Shown here: positions 17,786-26,353 of the stretch, one piece after another
Position numbering within the stretch: position 1 is the first letter of the stretch
How the letters are laid out: each line of letters begins with the position of its first letter
NCBI GenBank assembly: GCA_903851195.1
Contig: CAINNJ010000039.1
Span: 62,001 to 126,000, forward strand
From: an uncultured Acidobacteriia bacterium
Lineage (GTDB): Bacteria; Acidobacteriota; Terriglobia; Bryobacterales; Bryobacteraceae
DNA: 64,000 bases
Reading direction: 5' to 3'
The notes under the pieces: generated by a model
Seen by the model: the letters and a program-made list of their open reading frames with translations, nothing else
What the model was told of the DNA's origin: nothing
Database searches by the model: none
Made by a program: the position numbers and the translations under genes

Positions 17786-18774
17786 TCTCCGATCTGGGCC
17801 GGATCGCTCCGGCCGTCTGCCTCGCTTCCGCCGTTTTCGCGCTCGCCGGCTGTGGGTATCCCGGCGAGCCCCTGCCGCCTGCTCTCAACCGGCCGAACCG
17901 CGTCGTCGATTTGTCCGCCGTGGAGCGGGGCGAGAAGATCGTCATCCACTTCACCCTGCCGGCGAAGACCACCGAAGGCCTGCCCGTAAAACAGAATCCC
18001 GGTATCGAACTGCGCCTCGGCCCCATCGCACCCGCCGGCTTCCGTTTGCCGGACTGGGAACGTGGTTCCGAACGCGTTCCGGACTCCTCCGTTCACCTGG
18101 ACAGCCTGTCCGTGTCCGCCGAAATACCGGCTTCGAAATATTACGGCCAAACCCTCGCGGTCGGGGTGCGCGTGCACGGGCCGGGCGGGCGGGATGCCGG
18201 GTGGTCGAATCTGGAAAGTCTCACGGTCGTGCCCGCACTCGCTGTCCCCGAAGGACTCTCCGCGAAGAACGCGCCGGACGCCGTGGCGCTCGAGTGGCAT
18301 GCCACCGCTCCGGAGTTCCGGGTCTTCCGAAAGCTCGCGGAAGAAAAAGACTGGGCACTCCTCGGCACCAGCCCCAAAGCCGCCTATTCCGACACCACGA
18401 TCGAATACGGTAAGTCTTATTCCTACTTCGTTCAGGCCGTGGAAAAAGCCGGAGACAAGTACGCCGAAAGCGAACTCTCGAAAGAGATCTCTTTCACCCC
18501 GGAAGATCACTTCGCGCCCGCCACCCCGTCCGGACTGACCGTGGTGCCCGGCACCCGCACCATCGAACTGGTCTGGGAGCGCAATACCGAAAAGGACCTG
18601 GCCAGTTACCGGATCTACCGCGACGGCGCGAAAGTGTCCGAAGGCCAGGCCGCGCCCGCCTTCAGTGACAAAGACGTGAAGCCCGGTACCCGGTACCGCT
18701 ATGAAATCAGTGCCGTCGATCTGGCCGGCAACGAAAGCGCCCGCTCCGCGCCCGTGGAAGCGGCGATCCCCTGA
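17782..18774 (+). CDS. Lipoprotein with fibronectin type III domains
   Basis: A 330-residue predicted lipoprotein: signal sequence with lipobox LAGC (C24), a first beta-rich region to about residue 150, then two FN3 repeats recognisable by [20 protein letters not shown] and [25 protein letters not shown]3 domains usually mediate binding to polysaccharide or protein partners at the cell surface. It starts with GTG overlapping the hslU stop, so it may be translated from the hslVU transcript. Specific role unknown. Confidence 0.75.
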   Translation: MISDLGRIAPAVCLASAVFALAGCGYPGEPLPPALNRPNRVVDLSAVERGEKIVIHFTLPAKTTEGLPVKQNPGIELRLGPIAPAGFRLPDWERGSERVPDSSVHLDSLSVSAEIPASKYYGQTLAVGVRVHGPGGRDAGWSNLESLTVVPALAVPEGLSAKNAPDAVALEWHATAPEFRVFRKLAEEKDWALLGTSPKAAYSDTTIEYGKSYSYFVQAVEKAGDKYAESELSKEISFTPEDHFAPATPSGLTVVPGTRTIELVWERNTEKDLASYRIYRDGAKVSEGQAAPAFSDKDVKPGTRYRYEISAVDLAGNESARSAPVEAAIP

Positions 18775-18776
18775 AC

Positions 18777-19172
18777 GTGGCCTTCCCCGACTTTCGAGAT
18801 CCTGTTGTCCTCCGGCTGCTGGCCTGCGGCCTGGTCGTCCTGCTCGCAGCGGCGTTCCTGATCTGGAGGCGTTTCCGTCCCCGGCCCACGCCGGAAGAAA
18901 CCGAACGCCTCCGCCGTCTCGCCGTCCACGCCTCGGGCAAACTGATCGCCGGGCAGGTCGTCGACGTGAACGTGCCCATGGTGAATTACTCGTACATCTT
19001 CGCCGGTGTGGAATACTCGGCCTCCCAGGACACAACGGGTCTCGAATCGCTGATGCCCGCCGACCCGATGCACATCCTCGGCGCGACCGGCGTCAAATTC
19101 GATCCCCGGAATCCCGCGAACTCGATTGTGATCTGCGAGAAGTGGTCGGGCTTCGGCCGCCTGCGTTCCTGA
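18777..19172 (+). CDS. Small membrane-anchored hypothetical protein (DUF3592-like)
   Basis: A 131-residue protein with one N-terminal membrane segment (about residues 11-30, LLACGLVVLLAAAFLIW) followed by a basic stretch, then a small soluble domain. The pattern YSYIFAGVEYSASQD and the late VKFDPRNPANSIV resemble DUF3592-type domains (a Tyr-rich strand pair followed by a YDP-like phrase). It starts with GTG three bases after the lipoprotein stop, so the two are likely co-expressed. Function unknown. Confidence 0.6.
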   Translation: MAFPDFRDPVVLRLLACGLVVLLAAAFLIWRRFRPRPTPEETERLRRLAVHASGKLIAGQVVDVNVPMVNYSYIFAGVEYSASQDTTGLESLMPADPMHILGATGVKFDPRNPANSIVICEKWSGFGRLRS

Positions 19173-19235
19173 CCGGCCCGCGCACCGGGCAACCGGATTC
19201 CGGCGGGTGCGCCCGTTCGGTAGCATGGAACGTAT

Positions 19236-19634
19236 ATGGATCACAAAACAAACGTCAGACGGGCGGGGAAATTCGCCTGCGCCGCGGCGGCCGTGCTGCT
19301 GGTTGCCGGCCTGGTCATGGGCGCCAACAGCTTCAATACACCGTCCACGATTCTGCATGTCGTCACCGTGCAGTGGAAGGCCGATTCCACCCCCGCGCAA
19401 CAGCAGGCCGCCATTGACGGCCTGAAGAAGATGTCGGCGGAAGTGCCCGGAATCCGGAACATCTGGATCAAAAAACTGAAAGTGCAGCCCGCGGCGTTCA
19501 GCACTGTTTTCGCCATGGAGTTCGAGAGCAAAGCAGCCTTCGACGCTTATACAAATCACCCCGCGCACAAGGCCTGGGAGAAGGTTTACCTGCCGGTTCG
19601 CGAAGAGAGCCAGACCCAGGACATTACGAATTAG
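19236..19634 (+). CDS. Exported Dabb (stress-responsive alpha/beta barrel) protein
   Basis: A 132-residue protein: a basic N-terminus and hydrophobic segment (about 14-30) likely acting as a signal peptide, then a single Dabb domain with HVVTVQWKADSTPAQQQAAI, a PGIRNIW block and the FAMEFESKAAFDAYTNHPAHKA ending typical of the family. Dabb domains form ferredoxin-like dimers; some bind small aromatics or act in stress response. Export to the periplasm is the unusual aspect. No clear operon partner. Confidence 0.75.
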   Translation: MDHKTNVRRAGKFACAAAAVLLVAGLVMGANSFNTPSTILHVVTVQWKADSTPAQQQAAIDGLKKMSAEVPGIRNIWIKKLKVQPAAFSTVFAMEFESKAAFDAYTNHPAHKAWEKVYLPVREESQTQDITN

Positions 19635-19682
19635 GATGTAACCAGCTGGTTCTTTGATCGGGTAAAGGTGTTCTCTCGACGT

Positions 19683-19766
19683 GGGGCAGGATGTCCTCCT
19701 GCGGCGGGTTGGAAACCCGCCAAAAGCGCCGGTTACCAACCGGCGCGCGGATTCACAGTCTGCCCC
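19683..19766. repeat. REP-like palindromic element with cloverleaf potential
   Basis: An intergenic element of nested inverted repeats. The outer stem is GGGGCAG (19683-19689) with CTGCCCC (19760-19766). Inside are AGGA/TCCT, GGCGGGTT-gga-AACCCGCC (19703-19721) and a perfect nine-base stem GCGCCGGTT-acc-AACCGGCGC (19726-19746). A related element sits at 62490-62544, sharing GGGTTGGAAACCC. This fits a repetitive extragenic palindrome family. It is not a tRNA: no conserved anticodon or T-loop bases. Confidence 0.65.
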
Positions 19767-19844
19767 CCCATTCGCACCCGATTACACGGTCGAGGAACTG
19801 AACGGAAATCGCGAATTCACTGCACCGTGCATCGCCAGGCAACA

Positions 19845-21233
19845 TTGTTCTCCGACACCCGCACACCCGTCCCCGGCAGTCCCCTCCTCAGGCAACTGGG
19901 GCTGGTGAGCGCCACCGCGCTCGTGGTGTCGAACATGATCGGGACCGTGATCTTCACCACCACTGGCTTCATGGCGGGTGATCTCGGCGATCCCCGCCTG
20001 ATTCTCGCGGTCTGGTTCGCGGGCGCGCTTTTCGCCCTTTGCGGTGCGCTGAGCTACTCGGAACTGGGCGTCAACTTCCCCAGTTCCGGTGGCGAATACG
20101 TCTATCTGACGCGCGCCTTCGGCCCCGCCTGGGGCTTCATGTCCGGCTGGATTTCCTTTTTCGCCGGCTTCTCGGCGCCTGTCGCGGCCGCCGCGCTGGC
20201 CGTCTCGGATTACTTCGGCTACTTCTATCCGGCGCTTCTCCAGTCGAAGGTCTGGTGGGTGGTGGGATCGGGCGCGTTTTCCCTCCATTTTGGAGGAGCG
20301 CAACTGCTCGCCAGCGGCCTGATCGCCATCTTCACCATCCTGAATTTCTTTGGCGTGAAGCGCGTGGCCCGCGTTCAGAACTTCCTCACCGGCATGAAAC
20401 TGCTGGTCATCGGAGGGCTGATTCTGGCGGGTTTCACGTTCGGCAACGGGGACTGGTCCCACCTCGGGATGACCACCACGCGAACCTCCGCCAATACGGT
20501 CCCGATCGCGTTCGTCATCAGTCTGCTTTGGGTGATGGTGGGCTATAGTGGCTGGAACGCCGCGACCTATGTAGGCGAAGAAGTGAAACAGCCCGACCGC
20601 ACTCTCCCGCTCGCGCTGGGCATCGGAACGGCGATCGTCATGATCGCGTATCTTGGCCTGAATCTGCTGTTCATTTACGCTTCCCCGCTGGAACAGATGA
20701 AGAACGTGGTGGCCGTCGGTTCCATGGCGGCGGCGAATCTGTTCGGACCGGATATCGGCGGCGTCTTCGCGGTGCTGATGGCGGTGTCCCTGATGTCGAC
20801 GGTCAACGCGATGGTGACCATCGGCCCGCGCGTCTACTATGCGATGGCCCACAACCGGGCGTTCTTTCCGGCCGCCGGCGTGGTGCACCCGCGCTGGCAC
20901 ACGCCCGTGAACGCGATCGTGCTGCAGGGCATCTGCTCCGTGCTGATGACGCTGACGCCCTTTCCGCAACTGATCATTTACATCGGCTTCAGCCTGACGT
21001 TCTTCACCGTGATGGCCGTTGCGTCTCTCTTCGTTTTCCGCCGCCGGCCGGAATGGCAGCGGCTGCGAGCCGTCAGCTTTTTGTTCCCCCTGATTCCAGG
21101 CGCTTACATCCTGGTGGGGGCCGCCATGATCGTCTACGGTGTGATCTGGGCGCCGGTGCCTTCCATTGCCGCGCTCGCGACGATCCTCGCGGGCGGCGTC
21201 GTCTATCAGGTGAGTGCGCAGCGTGCGCGATGA
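19845..21233 (+). CDS. APC-superfamily amino acid permease
   Basis: About 462 residues with roughly 12 membrane helices. The opening LGLVSATALVVSNMIGTVIFTTTGFM is the unwound helix-1 substrate site of APC transporters; FFGVKRVARVQN and VGYSGWNAATYVGEEVKQPDRTLP are further family motifs. The frame is open upstream to 19668, but that stretch is mostly the palindromic repeat, so the TTG at 19845 (or GTG at 19827) is the likelier start. Substrates are probably amino acids taken up by proton symport or exchanged. The last bases overlap the next gene. Confidence 0.85.
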   Translation: MFSDTRTPVPGSPLLRQLGLVSATALVVSNMIGTVIFTTTGFMAGDLGDPRLILAVWFAGALFALCGALSYSELGVNFPSSGGEYVYLTRAFGPAWGFMSGWISFFAGFSAPVAAAALAVSDYFGYFYPALLQSKVWWVVGSGAFSLHFGGAQLLASGLIAIFTILNFFGVKRVARVQNFLTGMKLLVIGGLILAGFTFGNGDWSHLGMTTTRTSANTVPIAFVISLLWVMVGYSGWNAATYVGEEVKQPDRTLPLALGIGTAIVMIAYLGLNLLFIYASPLEQMKNVVAVGSMAAANLFGPDIGGVFAVLMAVSLMSTVNAMVTIGPRVYYAMAHNRAFFPAAGVVHPRWHTPVNAIVLQGICSVLMTLTPFPQLIIYIGFSLTFFTVMAVASLFVFRRRPEWQRLRAVSFLFPLIPGAYILVGAAMIVYGVIWAPVPSIAALATILAGGVVYQVSAQRAR

Positions 21234-22623
21234 ACGGGTCCGGAAATTCCTGTTCCCCCTGACCGCCGTCTTCCTCCTCGCCTGGTTCCTGTTCTTCACC
21301 TGGCGCAGTCTCTATATCTATTTCGACCAGGACGACATGATGAACCTGTATCTGGCGTGGAGCAAGCCTCTTGGCCAGGTCGTCCGCGCAAACTTTTTTT
21401 TCTGGAGCGATTTCTACCGGCCGATGGGTGCCCTGTTTTATCGCGCGAACTACGCGCTCTGGGGCTTCAACCCGATGCCGTTCCGGGTCGCCTGCCTCCT
21501 GCTCGGTGCCCTGAATATTGCGTTGTGCGGCTGGTTCGTGCGCCTTGTCTCCAACTCCGGCCGTGTGACGGCGCTGGCCAGTCTGCTCTTCGCCTTCCAC
21601 CCGCGCTTGATCGAAGTCTGGTACCGGACCAGCGTCATCTATGACCTGCTCTGCTTCACGTTTCTGTACGCCGGTCTTTGTCTCTATATCGACGCCCGCA
21701 ATCGCGGCGGATTTCCCGGCCGGGGCAGGGCAGCGCTGATCCTCATCTGCCACGTCTGCGCCCTGAATACCAAAGAAATGGGTGTGGTTCTGCCCGTCTT
21801 TCTTTTGGCCTGGGAACTCCTGTTCCAATGGCCAGCTACAGGACGGCAATGGCGCCGGCTGTGGCTGATCGCCGGCCTTGCCCTGCTGAACCTGCCTTAT
21901 ATCTACGGCAAGACTCATGGAGCCAGCGCGCTGGTGGGAAATCCGTACTACGCGCCTTCCTACACCTGGAGCCAGTACCAGGGCTCGTGGAAGGTCTATC
22001 TACAGTATTTGTTTCTGCGGACCGAAATCGAACCGCAGGTCGCCCTGGCGATTCTGCTAAGCCTTCTGTTCCTGTCTCTCCTGGCCCGCTCCCGAATCCT
22101 GATCTTTGCCTGGGTGGTGATCGTCGTCGGCATGCTGCCGGTTTCGTTCATCCCTTATCGAGGTGGCTACGCCCTATACATCTCCTGGGCAGGCTGGGTT
22201 CTTTACGGGGCCACGATATTGGTGGGATTACAGGACCGCCTCACCAGGAATCAGCCCCGTTACCGCCTGCGACTCGCGTGTCTGGTTTTCATTCTGGTCG
22301 GATGGCGCTTCGGGAAGATCAGTCTCCACGATCAGCGCACCGACCCTCGCCGCTGGTTGTACGACCCCGCGGATCAGGTGCGCGCCATGACGACGCAAAT
22401 GCGGGATTTGCAGCCTGTTCTCCCCAAAGGAGCCCGCCTGCTGTTCCTCGACGACTCTTATCCCGCCGGCGAGTGGACGCCCTGGTTCCTCATGAAACTC
22501 GCCTGGCACGATGACACCCTGGTGATCGACCGCCTTAAAATGATGGACCAAAAACCCGCGGACTGGAACGCTTACCTGCACGTGTTTACTTTCGAACACG
22601 GCATTTACAGCCGGCTGAAATAA
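21214..22623 (+). CDS. Polytopic membrane protein, GT-C glycosyltransferase-like
   Basis: A 469-residue protein with about ten membrane helices. An Asp-rich loop after the first helix (YFDQDDMMNLYLAW) and a long C-terminal soluble tail fit the GT-C fold of PMT/ArnT-like mannosyl or lipid-linked-sugar transferases, but no signature is decisive. GTG starts at 21214 and 21223 both overlap the end of the permease gene; neither has a strong ribosome site. Its GC content is slightly lower than its neighbours. Role inferred only from topology. Confidence 0.6.
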   Translation: MRSVRDERVRKFLFPLTAVFLLAWFLFFTWRSLYIYFDQDDMMNLYLAWSKPLGQVVRANFFFWSDFYRPMGALFYRANYALWGFNPMPFRVACLLLGALNIALCGWFVRLVSNSGRVTALASLLFAFHPRLIEVWYRTSVIYDLLCFTFLYAGLCLYIDARNRGGFPGRGRAALILICHVCALNTKEMGVVLPVFLLAWELLFQWPATGRQWRRLWLIAGLALLNLPYIYGKTHGASALVGNPYYAPSYTWSQYQGSWKVYLQYLFLRTEIEPQVALAILLSLLFLSLLARSRILIFAWVVIVVGMLPVSFIPYRGGYALYISWAGWVLYGATILVGLQDRLTRNQPRYRLRLACLVFILVGWRFGKISLHDQRTDPRRWLYDPADQVRAMTTQMRDLQPVLPKGARLLFLDDSYPAGEWTPWFLMKLAWHDDTLVIDRLKMMDQKPADWNAYLHVFTFEHGIYSRLK

Positions 22624-22663
22624 AACACGGCGCTCACGGAAAGGATGAAACGTAAGCGCCGTG
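22624..22663 (-). terminator. Intrinsic terminator for the Oar-like receptor gene
   Basis: CACGGCGCT (22626-22634) pairs with AGCGCCGTG (22655-22663); the stem extends by ACG/CGT beyond one mismatch. Read on the minus strand the stem is followed by TTTTATTT, the expected U-tract, and it lies about 130 bases after the receptor stop. It touches the stop codon of the convergent membrane-protein gene. Confidence 0.65.
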
Positions 22664-22791
22664 CAAAGGAACGGGACAGGGCTCGCACCGCCAAATCGAC
22701 GGATTAAAATTTTGAACCCCGCCACCACCACAGTTCAATGATTCTATCGGCAGGTGGCGGGATTAACTTTAGCTCGGGAAATCATCGGCCA

Positions 22792-25700
22792 TCAATAATT
22801 CAGCCGCAGCGCGAACTGTACCAGCCGGGGCAGGTTGATCTGCGAACTGATCACCCCGAACTGCGCGTTCCCCTTGACCTCTCCCGGCGGCCCGAACTGC
22901 ACCCGGTTCATCACGTTGAAGAATTCCGTGCGGAACTGCAGCTTCATCTTCTCCCGCACCGTCACGCTTTTGAAGACCGAAAAATCGTAGTTGGCGATTC
23001 CCGGCGTCCGCACACCCGTGTACGTACGGCCCAGGTTCCCGAACGTGGACGCCGGCGGCAGCACGAAACAGGCCGTGTTGAACCACTGGTTGATTCGCGA
23101 TTGCGCGGAGCCCGAGATCGCCGGATCGCAACCGCCCACGTAGTTCGGGCGCGAACCGCCGCCGAATGAATTGGTCGCATTGCTCGCCGTCGAAAAGGTC
23201 AGAGGAAAGCCGCCCTGGAAAGTCGAGATGCCGTTCAGTCCCCAGCCGCCGACGAGCGAATCCACCACGGGGTTCGCATTCCCCAGGAACTTTCGGCCCT
23301 TTCCCACCGGCAGATCGTAGACATAACTGAGGATCACCCGGTGCGCCACGTCGAAGCCCGAGGTGGCGCGTTCGCCGCGCAGATTGTTGTTGTCCTGAAT
23401 GCCGGCCAGCGGGCCCGCTTCCAGCCAGCTCATGCCGGTCTCGATGTCCCCGATATTGTGTGACCACGTATACGCCGCCAGAACCGTGCCGCCCTGGTGG
23501 AAGCGCTTTTCCAGCTTGACCTGCAGCGAGTGGTAGACCGTATCGCGGTTGCCGTCGTTCGAAGCCGTAACGCCGGTGTACTGCGGATAGGGCCGCAGCA
23601 GCTGCCCGTAAGCGACGTTGGGCTGCGCCAGCGTCCCGAACGGCACGATGCCGAAGAAGGGGTTCTTCACCTGGTTCTGCAGCACGCCGGTGCCGAGCGA
23701 GAGATACTGATCGGGCAGCTGATTCAGCACCGGGCCGCCCACCAGGTGCGTGCCCTTCGAGCCCGCATAGGCGACTTCCAGCGCCATCCCGTCCATCAGT
23801 TGCCGTTCGATATTGATATTCCACTGCTGCAGATAGCCGAAGTGCTCGGCGGCCGTGCCCACGATCGGCGCACTGATGCTGGTGCCGAGCAGCAGCGTCT
23901 GGTAGTTCGGGCTGCGCTGCGGCGGCTGCAAAAGCCCGGTCGGATACGGATTGCTGAAGGTGGTCACCGGCGTCAGCGAGCCATCCACCGTGGGAACCCA
24001 GGACTGCGTGATGGAGGTCAGCTGGCTTCCACCCGTGCCGTCGTTCTGCACGTAGAAGATGCCATAACCGGAACGGATCACCGTCTCTTCATTCATGCGG
24101 TAAGCGAAGCCGAACCGCGGCGCGAACAGCCGCAGGTGCGTGGCAGCCGCATAACGGCTGGGATTGTCCGCGGAATTGACCAGGCCCAGACGTCCCTGGA
24201 GATTCGGAATGCCGGCCGCCTGCGCGAACGGGCTGGGGGCGTTGGGAAGCAGATTGGTGAACCGGTCATAACGCTCCACCGAAGGGAACGGCAACTCCCA
24301 GCGCACGCCGTAATTCAGCGTCAGCTTGCGGCTCGCCTGCCACGTATCGGAAGCGTAGACGCCGCCATAGTAATTCCGGTACGAGTACGGGCTGGGCGTC
24401 ACGATACTCCCGCCGGAGCCCAGTCCGAGCATGAACGAAGCGAAGCCCACGCCGGTGCCGCCGCCACCCGAAACGAACGGGTTCTGCGACGTAAACAGGT
24501 TGTCGAAGTTATACAGGCCGCTGCCCACATTGCTCTGGATGTAATTCGTGATCTGCCGCCGGATCTCGCCCCCGAATTTCAGCGAGTGCGAGCCCATGAT
24601 CTTCGTCACGCTGGGGTAGACAGCATAACTGTCGTTGCGCTGATGAATCGCGCTGCCGGGCCCCTGCGTGCTCCAGATATCGCTGAAACCGGTTACCACC
24701 GGCGTCGGAATCACCTGAAACGAAACCTGATTATTCAGCGCGGCCGGGAAGCCGAACTTCGTCAGATCCGTCCCCAGCGTGGTCGGCGTGCGGTCGTAAA
24801 CAAATCGCAGGAATGAAAGGCGAAGGTCCGCGATGGTGGTCGGCGAAATCGTATAAGTATCGCCGATTACGATCGCCTTCGACGTCCAGGTCTCCGCGCA
24901 ACGGTCCGCGCAGACCGCGTTGTTATAGGGCTGCACCGGCAGGCTCAGATTCGTCCAGTAGCTGCCCCGCCCGAAGATACGCTGCTTGTCGCTGATGCTA
25001 TGGTCGATGCGCGTGGTGTATTCGTCGTTGCCGCCGCCGATACTGGCATTGTTGCTGTAGTTATTCAGGTTCGTGAACGCGAGACCGGGTGAGTTCGGCT
25101 GTCCCCAGTAGTTCGACATGATCTTCGCGGCGGGGTCCAGACGGCTGGCCGGGATCATGTTGTTCGGAAACGGAGTGCGAATAATGCCGGTGCCGCAATT
25201 TGCGGACGAAGTACAATTATTCGTCATCGGGTCGTAGATCGTGATCAGGCTTCCGTTGGCCGAACGCGTCGCTGAAAAATCCCCGTTTCGCTGCTGCGCC
25301 GTCGGCACCGAGAGCAGATAGGGCTGCCCCTGCCTTTGCCGGAATCCTTCCCATGCGAAGAAGAAGAACGTCTTGTCGTGTTTTATCGGACCACCCACGT
25401 TCGCGCCGTACTGGTTCTGTGTGAAGGCGGGACGTGGCTTACCCGAACTGTTATTGAAAAAAGTATTGGCGTTCAGCACTTTGTTGCGGAGAAACTCATA
25501 GCCGCCCACATGGATGCTGTTCGAGCCCGACTTCGAAGTCAGGTTGATCACGCCGCCCGCGAAACGCCCGAACTCCGGCCCCAGGCTGTTGGTCTGCACC
25601 TTGAATTCCTGCATCGCATCCTGCGTGGGAATCAGCGCGATGAGGCTGCCCTGCGCCACGTTAAGCGGCGCGCCGTCCAGGAAGGTTGCATTCTGCCCCG

Positions 25701-26280
25701 CGATGCCGCCGCCAATCTGGTAATTGCCGAAGGAGAAGATATTCTGCCCGGTGGGATTCGTGAGTGCCTGGCCCTGCGCCACCACGCCCGGCACCAGCGT
25801 CACCAGGTTGATGACATTGCGCCCGTTCAGCGGCATCTCCTGCACCTTGCGTTCATCGACCACGGTGCCGAGCGAAGACGATTCCGTCTGCAGCAGCGGA
25901 GCCGCGGCCGTCACTTCGACCGTCTGGCCCACGTCGCCCACCTGCATGGAGCCATCCACGCGAACCACCGCCTGCACCTGCACCTCGATGTCGTCCCGTG
26001 TCAGATGTTTGAAGCCTTGTTTCTCGACATCCAGCCGGTAATGTCCGGGAACAAGACTTACAAATTCATAGTGCCCGTCGGCATTCGATTGCGCCGCGCG
26101 GCGTTCGCCGGTTCCCGCATTGGTCAGCGTCACGGCGGCAGCGGGAACGGACGAACCCGAAGCGTCGGTCAGTGCCCCGACGATAGATCCGTAAAAGGTT
26201 TGCGCCGTGAGTGGCGGGGAAGCGAGAAAGGCGGATAGGGCTAACGTAACCGCACATGTCCGGAGTCTGGCAGCGATCAT
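22792..26280 (-). CDS. Oar-like TonB-dependent outer-membrane receptor
   Basis: A 1162-residue outer-membrane protein: signal peptide (about 1-27), a carboxypeptidase-regulatory-like (CarboxypepD_reg) domain with GSIVGALTDASGSSVPAAAV and a GHYEFVSLVPGHYRLDV core (about 28-105), then a plug region with VQEMPLNGRNVINLVTLVPGV and a long beta-barrel that ends in an aromatic residue (LRLNY). This is the Oar/SusC-like layout expanded in Acidobacteria, thought to import large nutrients or oligomers with TonB energy. No SusD partner is present. Two similar receptors in tandem suggest duplication. Confidence 0.85.
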   Translation of the reverse strand: MIAARLRTCAVTLALSAFLASPPLTAQTFYGSIVGALTDASGSSVPAAAVTLTNAGTGERRAAQSNADGHYEFVSLVPGHYRLDVEKQGFKHLTRDDIEVQVQAVVRVDGSMQVGDVGQTVEVTAAAPLLQTESSSLGTVVDERKVQEMPLNGRNVINLVTLVPGVVAQGQALTNPTGQNIFSFGNYQIGGGIAGQNATFLDGAPLNVAQGSLIALIPTQDAMQEFKVQTNSLGPEFGRFAGGVINLTSKSGSNSIHVGGYEFLRNKVLNANTFFNNSSGKPRPAFTQNQYGANVGGPIKHDKTFFFFAWEGFRQRQGQPYLLSVPTAQQRNGDFSATRSANGSLITIYDPMTNNCTSSANCGTGIIRTPFPNNMIPASRLDPAAKIMSNYWGQPNSPGLAFTNLNNYSNNASIGGGNDEYTTRIDHSISDKQRIFGRGSYWTNLSLPVQPYNNAVCADRCAETWTSKAIVIGDTYTISPTTIADLRLSFLRFVYDRTPTTLGTDLTKFGFPAALNNQVSFQVIPTPVVTGFSDIWSTQGPGSAIHQRNDSYAVYPSVTKIMGSHSLKFGGEIRRQITNYIQSNVGSGLYNFDNLFTSQNPFVSGGGGTGVGFASFMLGLGSGGSIVTPSPYSYRNYYGGVYASDTWQASRKLTLNYGVRWELPFPSVERYDRFTNLLPNAPSPFAQAAGIPNLQGRLGLVNSADNPSRYAAATHLRLFAPRFGFAYRMNEETVIRSGYGIFYVQNDGTGGSQLTSITQSWVPTVDGSLTPVTTFSNPYPTGLLQPPQRSPNYQTLLLGTSISAPIVGTAAEHFGYLQQWNINIERQLMDGMALEVAYAGSKGTHLVGGPVLNQLPDQYLSLGTGVLQNQVKNPFFGIVPFGTLAQPNVAYGQLLRPYPQYTGVTASNDGNRDTVYHSLQVKLEKRFHQGGTVLAAYTWSHNIGDIETGMSWLEAGPLAGIQDNNNLRGERATSGFDVAHRVILSYVYDLPVGKGRKFLGNANPVVDSLVGGWGLNGISTFQGGFPLTFSTASNATNSFGGGSRPNYVGGCDPAISGSAQSRINQWFNTACFVLPPASTFGNLGRTYTGVRTPGIANYDFSVFKSVTVREKMKLQFRTEFFNVMNRVQFGPPGEVKGNAQFGVISSQINLPRLVQFALRLNY

Positions 26281-26353
26281 GGCAACCTCCCGAGGATTGG
26301 TTGCCCGAAATCATATCAGAATTTCGTTTCCGCGGCGCACGCGCCCCGCCCGT

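Noticed and set aside
19683-19766. tRNA gene
   Set aside because: The fold looks like a cloverleaf, but the arms lack the conserved D-, anticodon- and T-loop bases, and the stems have the wrong lengths.
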